Assembly: GCF_036924645.1 (NCBI RefSeq)
Contig: NZ_JAZHRX010000001.1
Span: 3,995,501 to 4,059,500, forward strand
Origin: Bradyrhizobium sp. AZCC 2176
GTDB lineage: Bacteria > Pseudomonadota > Alphaproteobacteria > Rhizobiales > Xanthobacteraceae
Reading direction: 5' to 3'
DNA: 64,000 nt
Shown here: positions 55,422 to 63,201 of the stretch, piece by piece
How positions within the stretch are numbered: the first letter of the stretch is position 1
How the letters are laid out: each line of letters opens with the position of its first letter
Program-made: the position numbers and the translations under genes
Notes under the pieces: model-generated
What the model was told of the DNA's origin: nothing
What the model saw: the letters and a program-made list of their open reading frames with translations, nothing else
The model's database searches: none

Positions 55422-56165
55422 CTACCTCGGAGCAATGCTGCTCCACACCAATCCGGCGCCTGACAGAAACAGCAGCGCCAGCACGACGTCGTAGAAGTTT
55501 CGGTCGTTCAGGGCGTGGTAGGTGCGCATGCCGAGGCGGGCGCCGATCAGCGTGCCGGGCATTGCCAGCAGCGCGAGCCAGAAGACGTTCAGCTTCACGA
55601 AACCGGTGGCGGCTTGCAGGATCAGCGCGGCGCTGAGCACGGTGCCGTTGAATATCTGGAAAACGCCGCGGCGCTGATCCTTGGTCCAGCCGCGGATGCT
55701 GGCCCACAGCGTCGGAAGTGGGCCCGACAGCCCGGCCAGGCCGCCGAGTATGCCGCCGGCAAATCCGACGCAGGCGTCGGCGACGCGGCCGCCGAAACGA
55801 AAGGCCATTGGCCTGAGGATGAAATAGAGCGCGGTCGGGAACACCAGCAGCATCACGCCGACGCTGAGCTTGAAAACTTGCGGGTCGGCGCGCGCGACCA
55901 ATAGTGCCCCGATCGGCATGCCGAGGAGCCCGCCGGCCACGAACGGCAACGCCAGCTTGAAGTCGAGCAGCTTCCACATCGACGGCAATGTCGAGATCTG
56001 CGAGCTGACCGAACAGATCAGCACCAGCGGCACGGCAATCGCGGGCGGCAGGATGTATAGCCAGATCCCCAGCGCCATCAGTGCCGTGCCGAAACCGGCG
56101 AGGCCGGAAACGAAGCCACCGGCGAGCGCGCCAGCAAGCAAAATCGCGTAGGTGGCGACGTCCAC
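55422..56165 (-). CDS. TauE/SafE-family membrane protein
   Basis: 247 aa, about eight transmembrane helices of the TauE/SafE type (sulfite or sulfonate exporters): ILLAGALAGGFVSGLAGFGT, ALMALGIWLYILPPAIAVPL, GGILGGLAGLSGPLPTLW. The GTG at 56165 was preferred because the ATG at 56198 lies inside a palindromic repeat (56180-56221); the start is uncertain. Substrate unknown. Confidence 0.85.
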   Translation of the reverse strand: MDVATYAILLAGALAGGFVSGLAGFGTALMALGIWLYILPPAIAVPLVLICSVSSQISTLPSMWKLLDFKLALPFVAGGLLGMPIGALLVARADPQVFKLSVGVMLLVFPTALYFILRPMAFRFGGRVADACVGFAGGILGGLAGLSGPLPTLWASIRGWTKDQRRGVFQIFNGTVLSAALILQAATGFVKLNVFWLALLAMPGTLIGARLGMRTYHALNDRNFYDVVLALLFLSGAGLVWSSIAPR

Positions 56166-56179
56166 TCTTCTCTTCTCCC

Positions 56180-56221
56180 CGTCGTTCCGGGTTCGCATCT
56201 TCGATGCGCCCCGGAATGACG
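56180..56221. repeat. Palindromic repeat, type A short copy
   Basis: CGTCGTTCCGGGTTCGCATC and GATGCGCCCCGGAATGACG around TTC, a compact hairpin. It overlaps the possible 5' end of the TauE gene. Confidence 0.75.
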
Positions 56222-56313
56222 ACCTCGAAATTTGTGCTGACGTTTACACGACGCGGCGGACGGGTACTATCGCAATCGAAGCCTTCGACAACAAACCCCG
56301 TGGAAGCGGCCCA

Positions 56314-57027
56314 ATGAGAACAACCTCTTCGAAAACCTTTCTCGTCTGTCACGGTGCGTGGTCCGCGGGCTGGGCCTGGAAGAAGATGCATCCGCTGATG
56401 CAGGCGGCCGGACATCGGCTGGTTACGCCAACCTACACCGGCCTCGGCGAGCGCGCGCACCTGGCCCATCCGGCGATCAACCTCGATACGCATATCGAGG
56501 ACATGCTGAACGTCATCAAGTATGAAGACCTGCGCGACATCGTGCTGATCGGCCACAGCTATGGCGGCATGGTCGCCACCGGGGTCGCCGACCGGGCGTG
56601 CGACAAGGTCAGGCAACTCATCTATGTCGACGCCTTCGTGCCCGGCGATGGGCAGTCGTTGCTGGATTTGGATGAAGCGGCGGTGCTGCGGATGCAAGAA
56701 CTGGCAAACTCCGGCGGTTGGCGCGTGCCGCCGAATCCGACGCCATCCGATACCTCGCCCGCCGACCTCGAATGGCTCAGCGCGCGTCGCGTCGACATGC
56801 CGATCAAATGTTTCGAGACCAGGCTCAAGCTGCAGGGTGGTGCGTTGACGCTGCCGCGAAGCTACATCTACGCCACGCGGATCACGCCGGCCGATACGTT
56901 CGGACCGTTCGCCCGGATGACGAAGGGCGATTCCGCGTGGAGCTATTACGAGATCGACGCCAGCCATTCGCCGAACGTCACGGCGCCGGAGGCGTTGATG
57001 GCGTTGCTGCAGAAGATCGCGGCGTAG
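56314..57027 (+). CDS. Alpha/beta-hydrolase fold esterase
   Basis: 237 aa. N-terminal strand TFLVCHGAWSAGWAWKKM with the oxyanion HGAW, nucleophile elbow LIGHSYGGMVA (Ser), acid region around TPADTF, and catalytic His in EIDASHSPNVTAPEALM. Resembles plant-type methyl salicylate esterases and pyrethroid hydrolases (HNL/EstC-like). Substrate unknown. ATG at 56314 follows GGAAG. Longer frame upstream crosses a palindromic repeat. Confidence 0.85.
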   Translation: MRTTSSKTFLVCHGAWSAGWAWKKMHPLMQAAGHRLVTPTYTGLGERAHLAHPAINLDTHIEDMLNVIKYEDLRDIVLIGHSYGGMVATGVADRACDKVRQLIYVDAFVPGDGQSLLDLDEAAVLRMQELANSGGWRVPPNPTPSDTSPADLEWLSARRVDMPIKCFETRLKLQGGALTLPRSYIYATRITPADTFGPFARMTKGDSAWSYYEIDASHSPNVTAPEALMALLQKIAA

Positions 57028-57030
57028 CCT

Positions 57031-57111
57031 GGATGTAGCGCAGCGAAATCCGGTACCGGCCGATCAGCGGATGAGAGAATCCCGGATTGCGCTGCGCTCC
57101 ATCCGGGCTTG
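57031..57111. repeat. Type D palindromic repeat at an IS boundary
   Basis: GGATGTAGCGCAGCGAAATC and GGATTGCGCTGCGCTCCATC are inverted copies around GGTACCGG. The IS1111-like element begins 1-2 bases beyond its right end. Confidence 0.75.
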
Positions 57112-57131
57112 TATGGGGTAGTAGTTGTCAA

Positions 57132-57570
57132 GGGGATTGATCGATCAGGGCATGGCTTTGCCTTTGGCATGTTCGGTGGAGGGCGATGCGCCCTTTGATC
57201 CCGATGGATAGCCGCTGCGCCGGACGCAGCCACCGTCAAGGTTGGCCGCAGGCCACCGCCGGAGGCGGCGCGGAGCGGCCTTGACGGTGGCGAGGCCGGA
57301 GCAAAGCTTTCGGATCGGGACGTTTCGAGGCGCGCGATTGACGGCTTGACGTGATGTCCGGGACTGGGCCGTGACGTCGTTATGCGGCCAACACCGCATC
57401 AACTTGTATCCGGTCGGGTGTGGTGGCCCGAACCCTGATCTTTCATGCACGGGTGAAGGTAAGGCCCAGAAGAGACGGGACCCATCTACGAAAGCGGAAT
57501 CCGAAGACCCAAGCCCGGGTTCGGTCACACGTCTGTCCTGGGTCACGTCGGTCGTCATTGGCGCACCGGC
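57132..57570 (-). ncRNA. Candidate guide (bridge/seek) RNA of the IS
   Basis: The non-coding end carries a perfect 13-base stem, GCCACCGTCAAGG (57229-57241) with CCTTGACGGTGGC (57279-57291), enclosing two perfect adjacent hairpins, TGGCC-GCA-GGCCA and CCGCC-GGA-GGCGG. IS110/IS1111 transposases use a structured RNA from their non-coding end to choose targets; this position (downstream of the transposase) fits IS1111. Exact RNA ends and guide loops are not determined; role is inferred. Confidence 0.55.
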
Positions 57571-57575
57571 GTTGC

Positions 57576-58730
57576 TTAAAAGCTCGGACGCATGACGGCG
57601 CCACTCGGCACGAGGCCGGTCTCCAGATAGCGCCAGAGGGCCACCATCAGCTTGCGCGCCAGCGCCACGATGGCGATCTTGCGGATGCGGCCCTTGAGGT
57701 TACCAACCCGCTCGCGGAACCAGCGGCTCAGCTCGGTGTCGGGCTGATGCCTCAGCCACAGCCAGGCGAGCTCGATTGCGGTGGTTCGCGCACGGCGGTT
57801 GCCAGCTTTGCTGATGCCCTGTTGTCGACGGCGGGCGCCGCTGTCGTAGGGCACGTCGGTTAGTCCGACGCAGCTGCCGAGCTGACGGCGGTTCTTAAAG
57901 TCACGGTAGAAGACCTCGTTGGCCAGGAGCTGGGCGATGTGCGGGCCAATCGCCTTGAGTTGGGCAAGCTGAACCGCCTTCGCCTCTGCCGAGTCCTTTG
58001 CCGGGGTCCGATGCGCGGCCGCATTCGCTGCCTCGAGCCCCTTGATCTGCTTGTGCACCAATACCAGCCGCTCATGCTCGCGACGGATCTCGTCCTTCAG
58101 CCGTGGCGGCAGAACGCGGCCATCGCCGGTTCGCATCGCATCCAGACTCGCCAAGAAGCCCGGCTTCAGGGGCATGGCATCGCGGATGCCCTGGCCATGC
58201 AGCAGCCCCTTGATCCGGTTGCTGTGCCCGGTGCGCTCCTGCAGCAGCCGCTCGCGCTCGCGCGTACGCCGCTTGCGATCCTCGTCCTCAGGCGTGGGAA
58301 CCCGAACCATGCTGCAAACCCGCGGTTCGCCGCGCAGGTAAGCCAGAAACGAGCGCATCAACTGCGCCAAGTCGATCCGATCGGTCTTGGCCCGCCGTGC
58401 CCGCCGGTTCACCTCGATGCTCGACGCATCGATCTCGTGATTGAGCACCTCGTTGTCGGCCAGCCAGCGGTGCAGCCAATGACCGTCGAGACCGGCTTCA
58501 TAGCACGACAGAATACGAACCAGCTTCCCCGTCTGCTCCGCCTTCGATCGAGCCTTGACCAGCAAAGCTGCCAACGCCGCCAAGTCGCCACCGTCAATCC
58601 GGTAACGGCTCATCTTCTCGGTACCGGGCAGCATGATGCCTAGCTGCCATTTCGCCTTGCTCAGTTCGAAAACAACGTAAACTGTGGCATACTTGCAGCC
58701 GGCGGGTGTGTCAGCGTGATCTGTGCACAT
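57576..58730 (-). CDS. IS110-family transposase
   Basis: 384 aa. N-terminal RuvC-like DEDD domain: VVFELSKAKWQL (first acidic position is Glu rather than the usual Asp), CYEAGLDGHWLHRWL, KTDRIDLAQLM. C-terminal Transposase_20 domain: LKAIGPHIAQLLANEV, and GLTDVPYDSG with the conserved catalytic Ser, then GISKAGNRRARTTAIELAW. Coiled middle segment (KRRTRERERLLQERTGHSNR). Complete, so the element may be active. Confidence 0.93.
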   Translation of the reverse strand: MCTDHADTPAGCKYATVYVVFELSKAKWQLGIMLPGTEKMSRYRIDGGDLAALAALLVKARSKAEQTGKLVRILSCYEAGLDGHWLHRWLADNEVLNHEIDASSIEVNRRARRAKTDRIDLAQLMRSFLAYLRGEPRVCSMVRVPTPEDEDRKRRTRERERLLQERTGHSNRIKGLLHGQGIRDAMPLKPGFLASLDAMRTGDGRVLPPRLKDEIRREHERLVLVHKQIKGLEAANAAAHRTPAKDSAEAKAVQLAQLKAIGPHIAQLLANEVFYRDFKNRRQLGSCVGLTDVPYDSGARRRQQGISKAGNRRARTTAIELAWLWLRHQPDTELSRWFRERVGNLKGRIRKIAIVALARKLMVALWRYLETGLVPSGAVMRPSF

Positions 58731-58827
58731 CGTGGATCCTCTGGGTGAGTGGGTGGTCGCAAACTCAACTTACCCCCTGACCACCTGCCACCCCATAGGA
58801 TCTACCGGTTACGCTGGTTGAAATGGC

Positions 58828-58859
58828 GAGGGGTCCGGCGTGTTTGCGCCGAACCCCTC
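58828..58859. terminator. GC-rich hairpin beyond the IS
   Basis: GAGGGGTCCGGCG pairs with CGCCGAACCCCTC across TGTTTG with one mismatch. Lies downstream of rnpB (minus strand) but without a clear U-run. Confidence 0.45.
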
Positions 58860-58864
58860 ATTCT

Positions 58865-58930
58865 AGTAAGACGCGTTTTCTTGGAAAACGCTTCCGTTAG
58901 TAAGACGCGTTTTCTTCGAAAACGCTTTCG
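58865..58930. repeat. Tandem 34-base hairpin repeats (type E)
   Basis: AGTAAGACGCGTTTTCTT starts at 58865 and again at 58899. Each copy folds as GCGTTTTC/GAAAACGC with a 3-base loop. A related longer copy lies at 62848-62896. Located just past the 3' end of rnpB, so it may also end that RNA. Confidence 0.75.
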
Positions 58931-58938
58931 CTCAAAGC

Positions 58939-59352
58939 ATCAGCCAGCCTGTAAGCCGGGTTCTGTAGGGCACCATTCTTGCGAATGGTACGTGACGGCC
59001 ATTCCTCTGGGACCATGTTTGCACATGGCCTCGAGCAACCTACCCGGACGGCGAGCCTGACATCGCCCTGCGGTGTTATCGCTTTCGCGAAACTTGCCCG
59101 CGTTGCCGTCCCTATTCGGTTTTGCTCCCGGTGTGGTTTGCCATGCCGTTTCCGTTGCCGGATACGCGGTGCGCTCTTACCGCACCTTTTCACCCTTACT
59201 CCGTCCGGAGACGGAGCGGTTCGTTCTCTGTGGCACTTTCCCTGGGGTCACCCCCGCCGGACGTTATCCGGCACCGCATGTCGATGGAGCCCGGACTTTC
59301 CTCCCCCGCGGCCTTTCGGCCCTAGCGGGAGCGGCCGTCCGGCCGACTGACG
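58939..59352 (-). ncRNA. rnpB: RNase P RNA (rnpB)
   Basis: Bacterial type A RNase P RNA, the catalytic RNA that trims tRNA 5' ends. On the minus strand: GAGGAAAGTCCGGGCTCC (P4/J region) near the start, GACCCCAGGGAAAGTGCCAC, GGGTAAGGGTGAAAAGGTGC-like P15/L region with GGTGCGGTAAGAGCGCACC, and ACAGAACCCGGCTTAC at the end. P1 pairs AGTCGGCC (59348-59341) with GGCTGGCT (58949-58942), fixing both ends to within a few bases. Confidence 0.95.
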
Positions 59353-59494
59353 CCTTACGAATGGGGGCTCCGGCGCGCTGCGTCAAGCGATCACGATGGT
59401 TAATCGGGTTCCATACCTGCAATTTTGACAGAAGCGGCATGGCGGCCTTTGATGTTGGCCCGATCGATTTGAGAATGAGTAGCGGTGACACGCG

Positions 59495-59926
59495 ATGAAC
59501 ATGCCTGCCGGCCTTGGTGAAGCCCTGCTAAACAGCGCTTCCGACGCGATCATCGCAACCGATCGCGACGGACGCATCACATTCTGGAATCCCGGCGCCG
59601 AGCGGATCTTCGGCTTCGCGGCCGACGATGCTGTCGGCCGGTCGCTCGACCTGATCATCCCTGAGAATTTGCGTGCCCGGCACTGGCGCGGATTTCGCCA
59701 CACGATGGAGACGGGAACGAGCCGCTATGGCCACGGCGATTTGTTGTCGGTGCCCGGCCTGACCAGAGAGGGCGCGCGGATATCGGTCGAGTTCACGATT
59801 CTGCTGCTGCGCGACAGGATGCAGGCGGTCACGGGCACCGTGGCCGTCATGCGCGACGTGACCAAGCGCTTCGAGGAACTCAGGGAACTGAAACGGCGGC
59901 TCGCCGAGGCCGTGGGGCAGTCTTGA
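59495..59926 (+). CDS. Single PAS-domain protein, 143 aa
   Basis: One PAS domain: SASDAIIATDRDGRITFWNP, AERIFGFAADDAVGRSLDLI, ISVEFTILLLRD, TGTVAVMRDVTKRFEELREL, ending in a short coiled-coil. No output domain, so it may pass a signal to a separate partner or bind a cofactor (haem or flavin not evident). GCGATGAACATG: first ATG was used. Neighbour rnpB is divergent. Confidence 0.85.
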   Translation: MNMPAGLGEALLNSASDAIIATDRDGRITFWNPGAERIFGFAADDAVGRSLDLIIPENLRARHWRGFRHTMETGTSRYGHGDLLSVPGLTREGARISVEFTILLLRDRMQAVTGTVAVMRDVTKRFEELRELKRRLAEAVGQS

Positions 59927-60039
59927 TAGCCGGCTCCATGATAGCCGCTCCGCCGAAAAAAATTCCCCGACGATGTCGTCTTGCGGGGGGCCCGTTCGAC
60001 TAGGTGTCGGCGATCCAGCCGATCAAAGGGAGTAATGAG

Positions 60040-60390
60040 ATGCAGTACCTGCTGTTGATCTATCGGAACGAAGCCGAAATCGGCAAAATGGGCCCTGCCG
60101 AGCGGAAGCAAGTGACCGCTGACTACGGCGCATTCACCCAGTCCATCGTTCAGAGCGGCCATTTCAAGGCTGGCGACGGCTTGCAGCCGACGACGACCGC
60201 GACCACGGTGCGGGTTCGCGACGGCAAGATGCTGACCACGGATGGTCCATTCGCGGAGACGCGCGAGCAACTCGGCGGCTACTATCTGGTCGAGGCCAAG
60301 GATCTCGACACGGCCCTCGGCATTGCCGCGCGCATTCCCTGCGCCAAGTCGGGTTCGATCGAGGTCAGGCCGGTCATGATTTATGACTGA
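60040..60390 (+). CDS. YCII/DGPF-domain protein
   Basis: 116 aa, ferredoxin-like dimeric fold: MQYLLLIYRNEAEI, GHFKAGDGLQPTTTATTVRV, the family motif TTDGPFAETREQLGGYYLVE, and SGSIEVRPVMIYD. DGPF proteins are typical partners of ECF42 sigma factors; the sigma gene follows 39 bases later. Enzymatic role unknown. GGGAG precedes the ATG. Confidence 0.88.
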   Translation: MQYLLLIYRNEAEIGKMGPAERKQVTADYGAFTQSIVQSGHFKAGDGLQPTTTATTVRVRDGKMLTTDGPFAETREQLGGYYLVEAKDLDTALGIAARIPCAKSGSIEVRPVMIYD

Positions 60391-60429
60391 CGGCGAAGCC
60401 GTCATTCCGGGCTTGAAGCGGCAAACCAG

Positions 60430-61668
60430 ATGACGCCCATCGAGATCGAGAAAATTTTCCGCGACGAGGCGGGGCGAGCGCTGGCCACGCTGATCCGCCT
60501 CGTCGGCGATTTCGATCTGGCGGAAGATGCGTTGCAGGATGCGGTCGCGGTGGCGCTGCAGCGTTGGCCCGACGCCGGACTGCCTTCCAATCCGCGCGCC
60601 TGGCTGGTCAATGTCGGTCGCAACAAGGCGGTCGACCGCGTCAGGCGCAATGTTTCGTTTCGCAGCAAACAGCAACAACTGACACATGAGCTGCTGCTCA
60701 ACGCGTCCGCGCCGTGCGAGGATTCCGACAACGCGCTCGACGACGATATGCTGCGGCTGATCTTCACCTGCTGCCATCCGTCCTTTGCCGCCGAGGTTCA
60801 GGTCGCGCTCACGCTGCGCACGGTGTGCGGGCTGACGACAGCGCAGGTCGCGCGCGCCTTTCTCGCCAGCGAAGACGCGATGGCGCAGCGCCTGTTGCGC
60901 GCCAAGCAGAAAATCAGTCTCGCCGGCATTCCCTATGAGGTGCCCGAGCGCGATGCGCTGGAGCCGCGACTGCGCGGCGTGCTCGCCGTGATCTATCTCG
61001 TGTTCACCGAAGGCTATGCGGCGACATCAGGCGAAGATCTGATGCGGCCTGATTTGGCGCGCGAAGCGATCCGGCTGGCGCGGCTGCTCGACGCGCTGAT
61101 GCCGGGACGCGGCGAGATCAAGGGTTTGCTGGCTTTGATGCTGCTGCACGATTCACGCCGCGCCGGCCGCGAGACCGCGGGCGGCGACATCGTGCTGCTG
61201 GAAGAGCAGGATCGTACGCTGTGGAATCAGCACCAGATCGCTGATGGCTTGATGCTGGTGGAGGAAGCGCTGCGGATGCCGGGACGGCCGCAATCCTACG
61301 CGGTGCAGGCGGCAATCGCCGCGCTGCATGCGCGTGCGCCGAGTTTTGAGGATACCGATTGGCGGCAGATCGCCGGCCTCTATGAAGTGCTGCTGCGGAT
61401 CTGCCCGTCGCCGGTGATCGAACTCAACCACGCCGCCGCCGTATCGATGGTCGATGGCCCGGCGCGGGCGCTCGACCTGGTCAATGCGCTGGAAGCGCGG
61501 GGCGGGCTGAAGGGTTATGAACTGCTGCCGGCCGTCCGCGCCGATTTGCTGCGCAGATTGGGCCGGCGCGACGCGGCGCGTGAGGCGTATCAGGCGGCGA
61601 CGGCGGCGACCCAACTGGAGCCGCTGCGAAGGTTCTACGCGCGAAGGATCGCGGAGCTAGGTTCGTAG
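60430..61668 (+). CDS. ECF42-type RNA polymerase sigma factor
   Basis: 412 aa. Sigma region 2 ([34 protein letters not shown]), region 4 ([36 protein letters not shown]), then a ~200-residue helical C-terminal extension ([40 protein letters not shown]). Sigma factors with this tail and a DGPF neighbour form group ECF42 and lack a classical anti-sigma factor; the tail likely controls activity. Confidence 0.9.
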   Translation: MTPIEIEKIFRDEAGRALATLIRLVGDFDLAEDALQDAVAVALQRWPDAGLPSNPRAWLVNVGRNKAVDRVRRNVSFRSKQQQLTHELLLNASAPCEDSDNALDDDMLRLIFTCCHPSFAAEVQVALTLRTVCGLTTAQVARAFLASEDAMAQRLLRAKQKISLAGIPYEVPERDALEPRLRGVLAVIYLVFTEGYAATSGEDLMRPDLAREAIRLARLLDALMPGRGEIKGLLALMLLHDSRRAGRETAGGDIVLLEEQDRTLWNQHQIADGLMLVEEALRMPGRPQSYAVQAAIAALHARAPSFEDTDWRQIAGLYEVLLRICPSPVIELNHAAAVSMVDGPARALDLVNALEARGGLKGYELLPAVRADLLRRLGRRDAAREAYQAATAATQLEPLRRFYARRIAELGS

Positions 61669-61669
61669 T

Positions 61670-61746
61670 CGTCATGCCCGGGCAGAAGCGCGTCTTCGCG
61701 CTAGATGTCCCGGGCATCCACGTCTTCCTCAAGCCCGGCCATGACG
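61670..61746. repeat. Palindromic repeat, type C copy 2
   Basis: CGTCATGCCCGGGCAGAAGC on the left and AAGCCCGGCCATGACG on the right, with GATGTCCCGGGCATCCACG inside. Family shared with 30484. Confidence 0.75.
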
Positions 61747-61769
61747 GCAGATACAGATCGGCGCTGAAA

Positions 61770-62558
61770 CTACTTCGCGGCGACCACCGTCGTCATCGCT
61801 TCCGGCGGCAGGCTCGTCAGTAGCGCGTGCAGCGTGCTGATGGTCGAGTGATCGGCGATGCCGTCGACGCGCGCGGGACGGAAGTGGCGCTGAAATGCAG
61901 TGACCACTTCCATGGTCGGGCCGTCGAACTTGCCGGTGGTCGGAACGTTGTAACCGTATTTGGCGAGCGCCATCTGCAGACCGGCGACGTCGTCGCTGAT
62001 GCTGCCGAGCTTGAGCGTTTCGCCGCGCACGATCGGCGCCGGCTGCACCCAATGGCCGACGCCGGAATTGGCCAGCGAATGCCACGGAAACTTCTCGCCG
62101 GGATCCCTTTTGCGCGCCGGGGCGACATCGGAATGCGCGAGCACGCGATGCGAGGGGATCTTGCGGCGGAGCATGATGCCGCGGCACAGCGCGATCACGG
62201 CGGCGATCTGGCGCAGCGGGAAATCCGGATAGCCCCAGTCATGGCCGCGATTGATGATCTCGATCCCGATCGAGCAGGAATTGATGTCTTCCTCGCCGGC
62301 CCAAAACGATACGCCGGCGTGCCAGGCACGCTTGGCTTCGGGCACGCATTGCACGATGCGGCCGTCTTCCAGCACGATGTAATGCGCTGACACGTCGGTG
62401 CCGGGCGTGCAGAGCTGGGCGATCGCGCCTTCCACATCCGGCATGCCGGTGTAGTGCAGCAGGATCATGTCCGCGAGGCGGCCCTTGTTGCGATCGCCAT
62501 GGTTCGGTGATGGGATGACGTCGGATGCGATCGAGGAATCTGGGGTAAAGGTCTTCAT
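61770..62558 (-). CDS. N-acetylmuramoyl-L-alanine amidase (AmiD-like)
   Basis: 262 aa zinc amidase with amidase_2 domain (~1-170) and peptidoglycan_binding_1 domain (~180-245). Zinc and catalytic residues: ILLHYTGM (His), IGIEIINRG (Glu), RVLAHSDVAPARKRDPG (His, Asp/Lys region). Binding domain: DDVAGLQMALAKYGYNVPTT, TMEVVTAFQRHFRP. No clear signal peptide from either start, so it may be cytosolic and recycle anhydro-muropeptides (AmpD-like). ATG at 62558 chosen; ATG at 62639 adds 27 residues. Confidence 0.9.
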   Translation of the reverse strand: MKTFTPDSSIASDVIPSPNHGDRNKGRLADMILLHYTGMPDVEGAIAQLCTPGTDVSAHYIVLEDGRIVQCVPEAKRAWHAGVSFWAGEEDINSCSIGIEIINRGHDWGYPDFPLRQIAAVIALCRGIMLRRKIPSHRVLAHSDVAPARKRDPGEKFPWHSLANSGVGHWVQPAPIVRGETLKLGSISDDVAGLQMALAKYGYNVPTTGKFDGPTMEVVTAFQRHFRPARVDGIADHSTISTLHALLTSLPPEAMTTVVAAK

Positions 62559-62796
62559 GTCGGCGTTGGCCCTGGGAATGGGAAGGGCGCGTTGACGCTT
62601 CGAATCAATACCAGCAGATGCGAACGAACCAGTAGCCATTTTTTAAACTCAAACCGGGCAGGAGCGCGGCAACATCGTGATTTAAGCGGCAATACCTTTT
62701 ACTATTCATTTACTTCGTGTGCGCGCAATCCGGTGACCGAGTTCTATCCCGCATTTTGAGCGGGTGTGTGCGGGGCGCATCACCATTTTTCAGCGT

Positions 62797-62837
62797 CTAG
62801 AGCTTCGGTTTTGATTGTGTCGGAACCGAAACTCTAG
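62797..62837. repeat. Hairpin repeat
   Basis: TTCGGTT pairs with AACCGAA and CTAGAG with CTCTAG, separated by one mismatch. A stable stem-loop ahead of a type E repeat, probably a composite dispersed element. Confidence 0.6.
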
Positions 62838-62847
62838 GTTCTTGTTT

Positions 62848-62896
62848 TGACGCGTTTTCTTCACGCGAACCGGTACCCACTTCGCTCGAAAACGCT
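62848..62896. repeat. Type E repeat (GCGTTTTC..GAAAACGC)
   Basis: GACGCGTTTTCTTCACGCGA then CCGGTACCCACTTCGCTC and GAAAACGCT. The long form of the tandem units at 58865-58930; the same end sequence also appears at 36419-36433. Confidence 0.7.
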
Positions 62897-63201
62897 GTAG
62901 AAGGCGCGCAAAACCTTAATCGAACCATCAACGCTTTCTTAACGCTAAGTGCCGTTACTAAGTGGTGAAGAGCCGAACCGGGTTGGGGACGGCCGAGGCC
63001 CTCTTTCGCGCTCGAAGTGCCATGGCAGCCCAGCAAATTCCGTCTGGAAATGAGGGGGCGCGAGGCCGGGCCAGAGGCAATCGTGCCTGTTCGCGGCTGA
63101 TGGGCCGGAAAAGCCCGGCGAAGCGCAGAGATTTGAGGCGCAATGGGCCCGTTCGCGTCCAGTTTTCGAACCATCGACTGGAAAACGCCGGAGGACGGCG
63201 C

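Larger units (their letters stand above)
57112..58797 (-). mobile_element. IS110-family (IS1111-type) insertion sequence
   Basis: About 1.69 kb bounded by inverted repeats that both open with TATGGGGT: left TATGGGGTAGTAGTTGTC, right (reverse) TATGGGGTGGCAGGTGGTC, similar over ~25 bases with one gap. The transposase is on the minus strand with only ~67 bases upstream of it but 464 bases of non-coding DNA downstream. Inverted ends plus a 3' non-coding region mark the IS1111 subgroup. Inserted directly beside a palindromic repeat. Confidence 0.8.
62559..63201. other. Leader region ahead of rsmH
   Basis: No convincing separate gene. A hairpin pair at 62797-62837 (CTAGAG..TTCGGTT with AACCGAA..CTCTAG) and a type E repeat (62848-62896) are followed by ~260 bases of GC-rich sequence with short inverted pieces such as GGGCCGGAAAAGCCCGG. 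An in-frame ATG at 63022 could extend rsmH. mraZ, often first in the dcw cluster, is not seen. Confidence 0.5.

Noticed and set aside
63022..63201. Separate small gene ahead of rsmH
   Set aside because: The frame is continuous with rsmH and no stop separates them; kept only as a possible extension.
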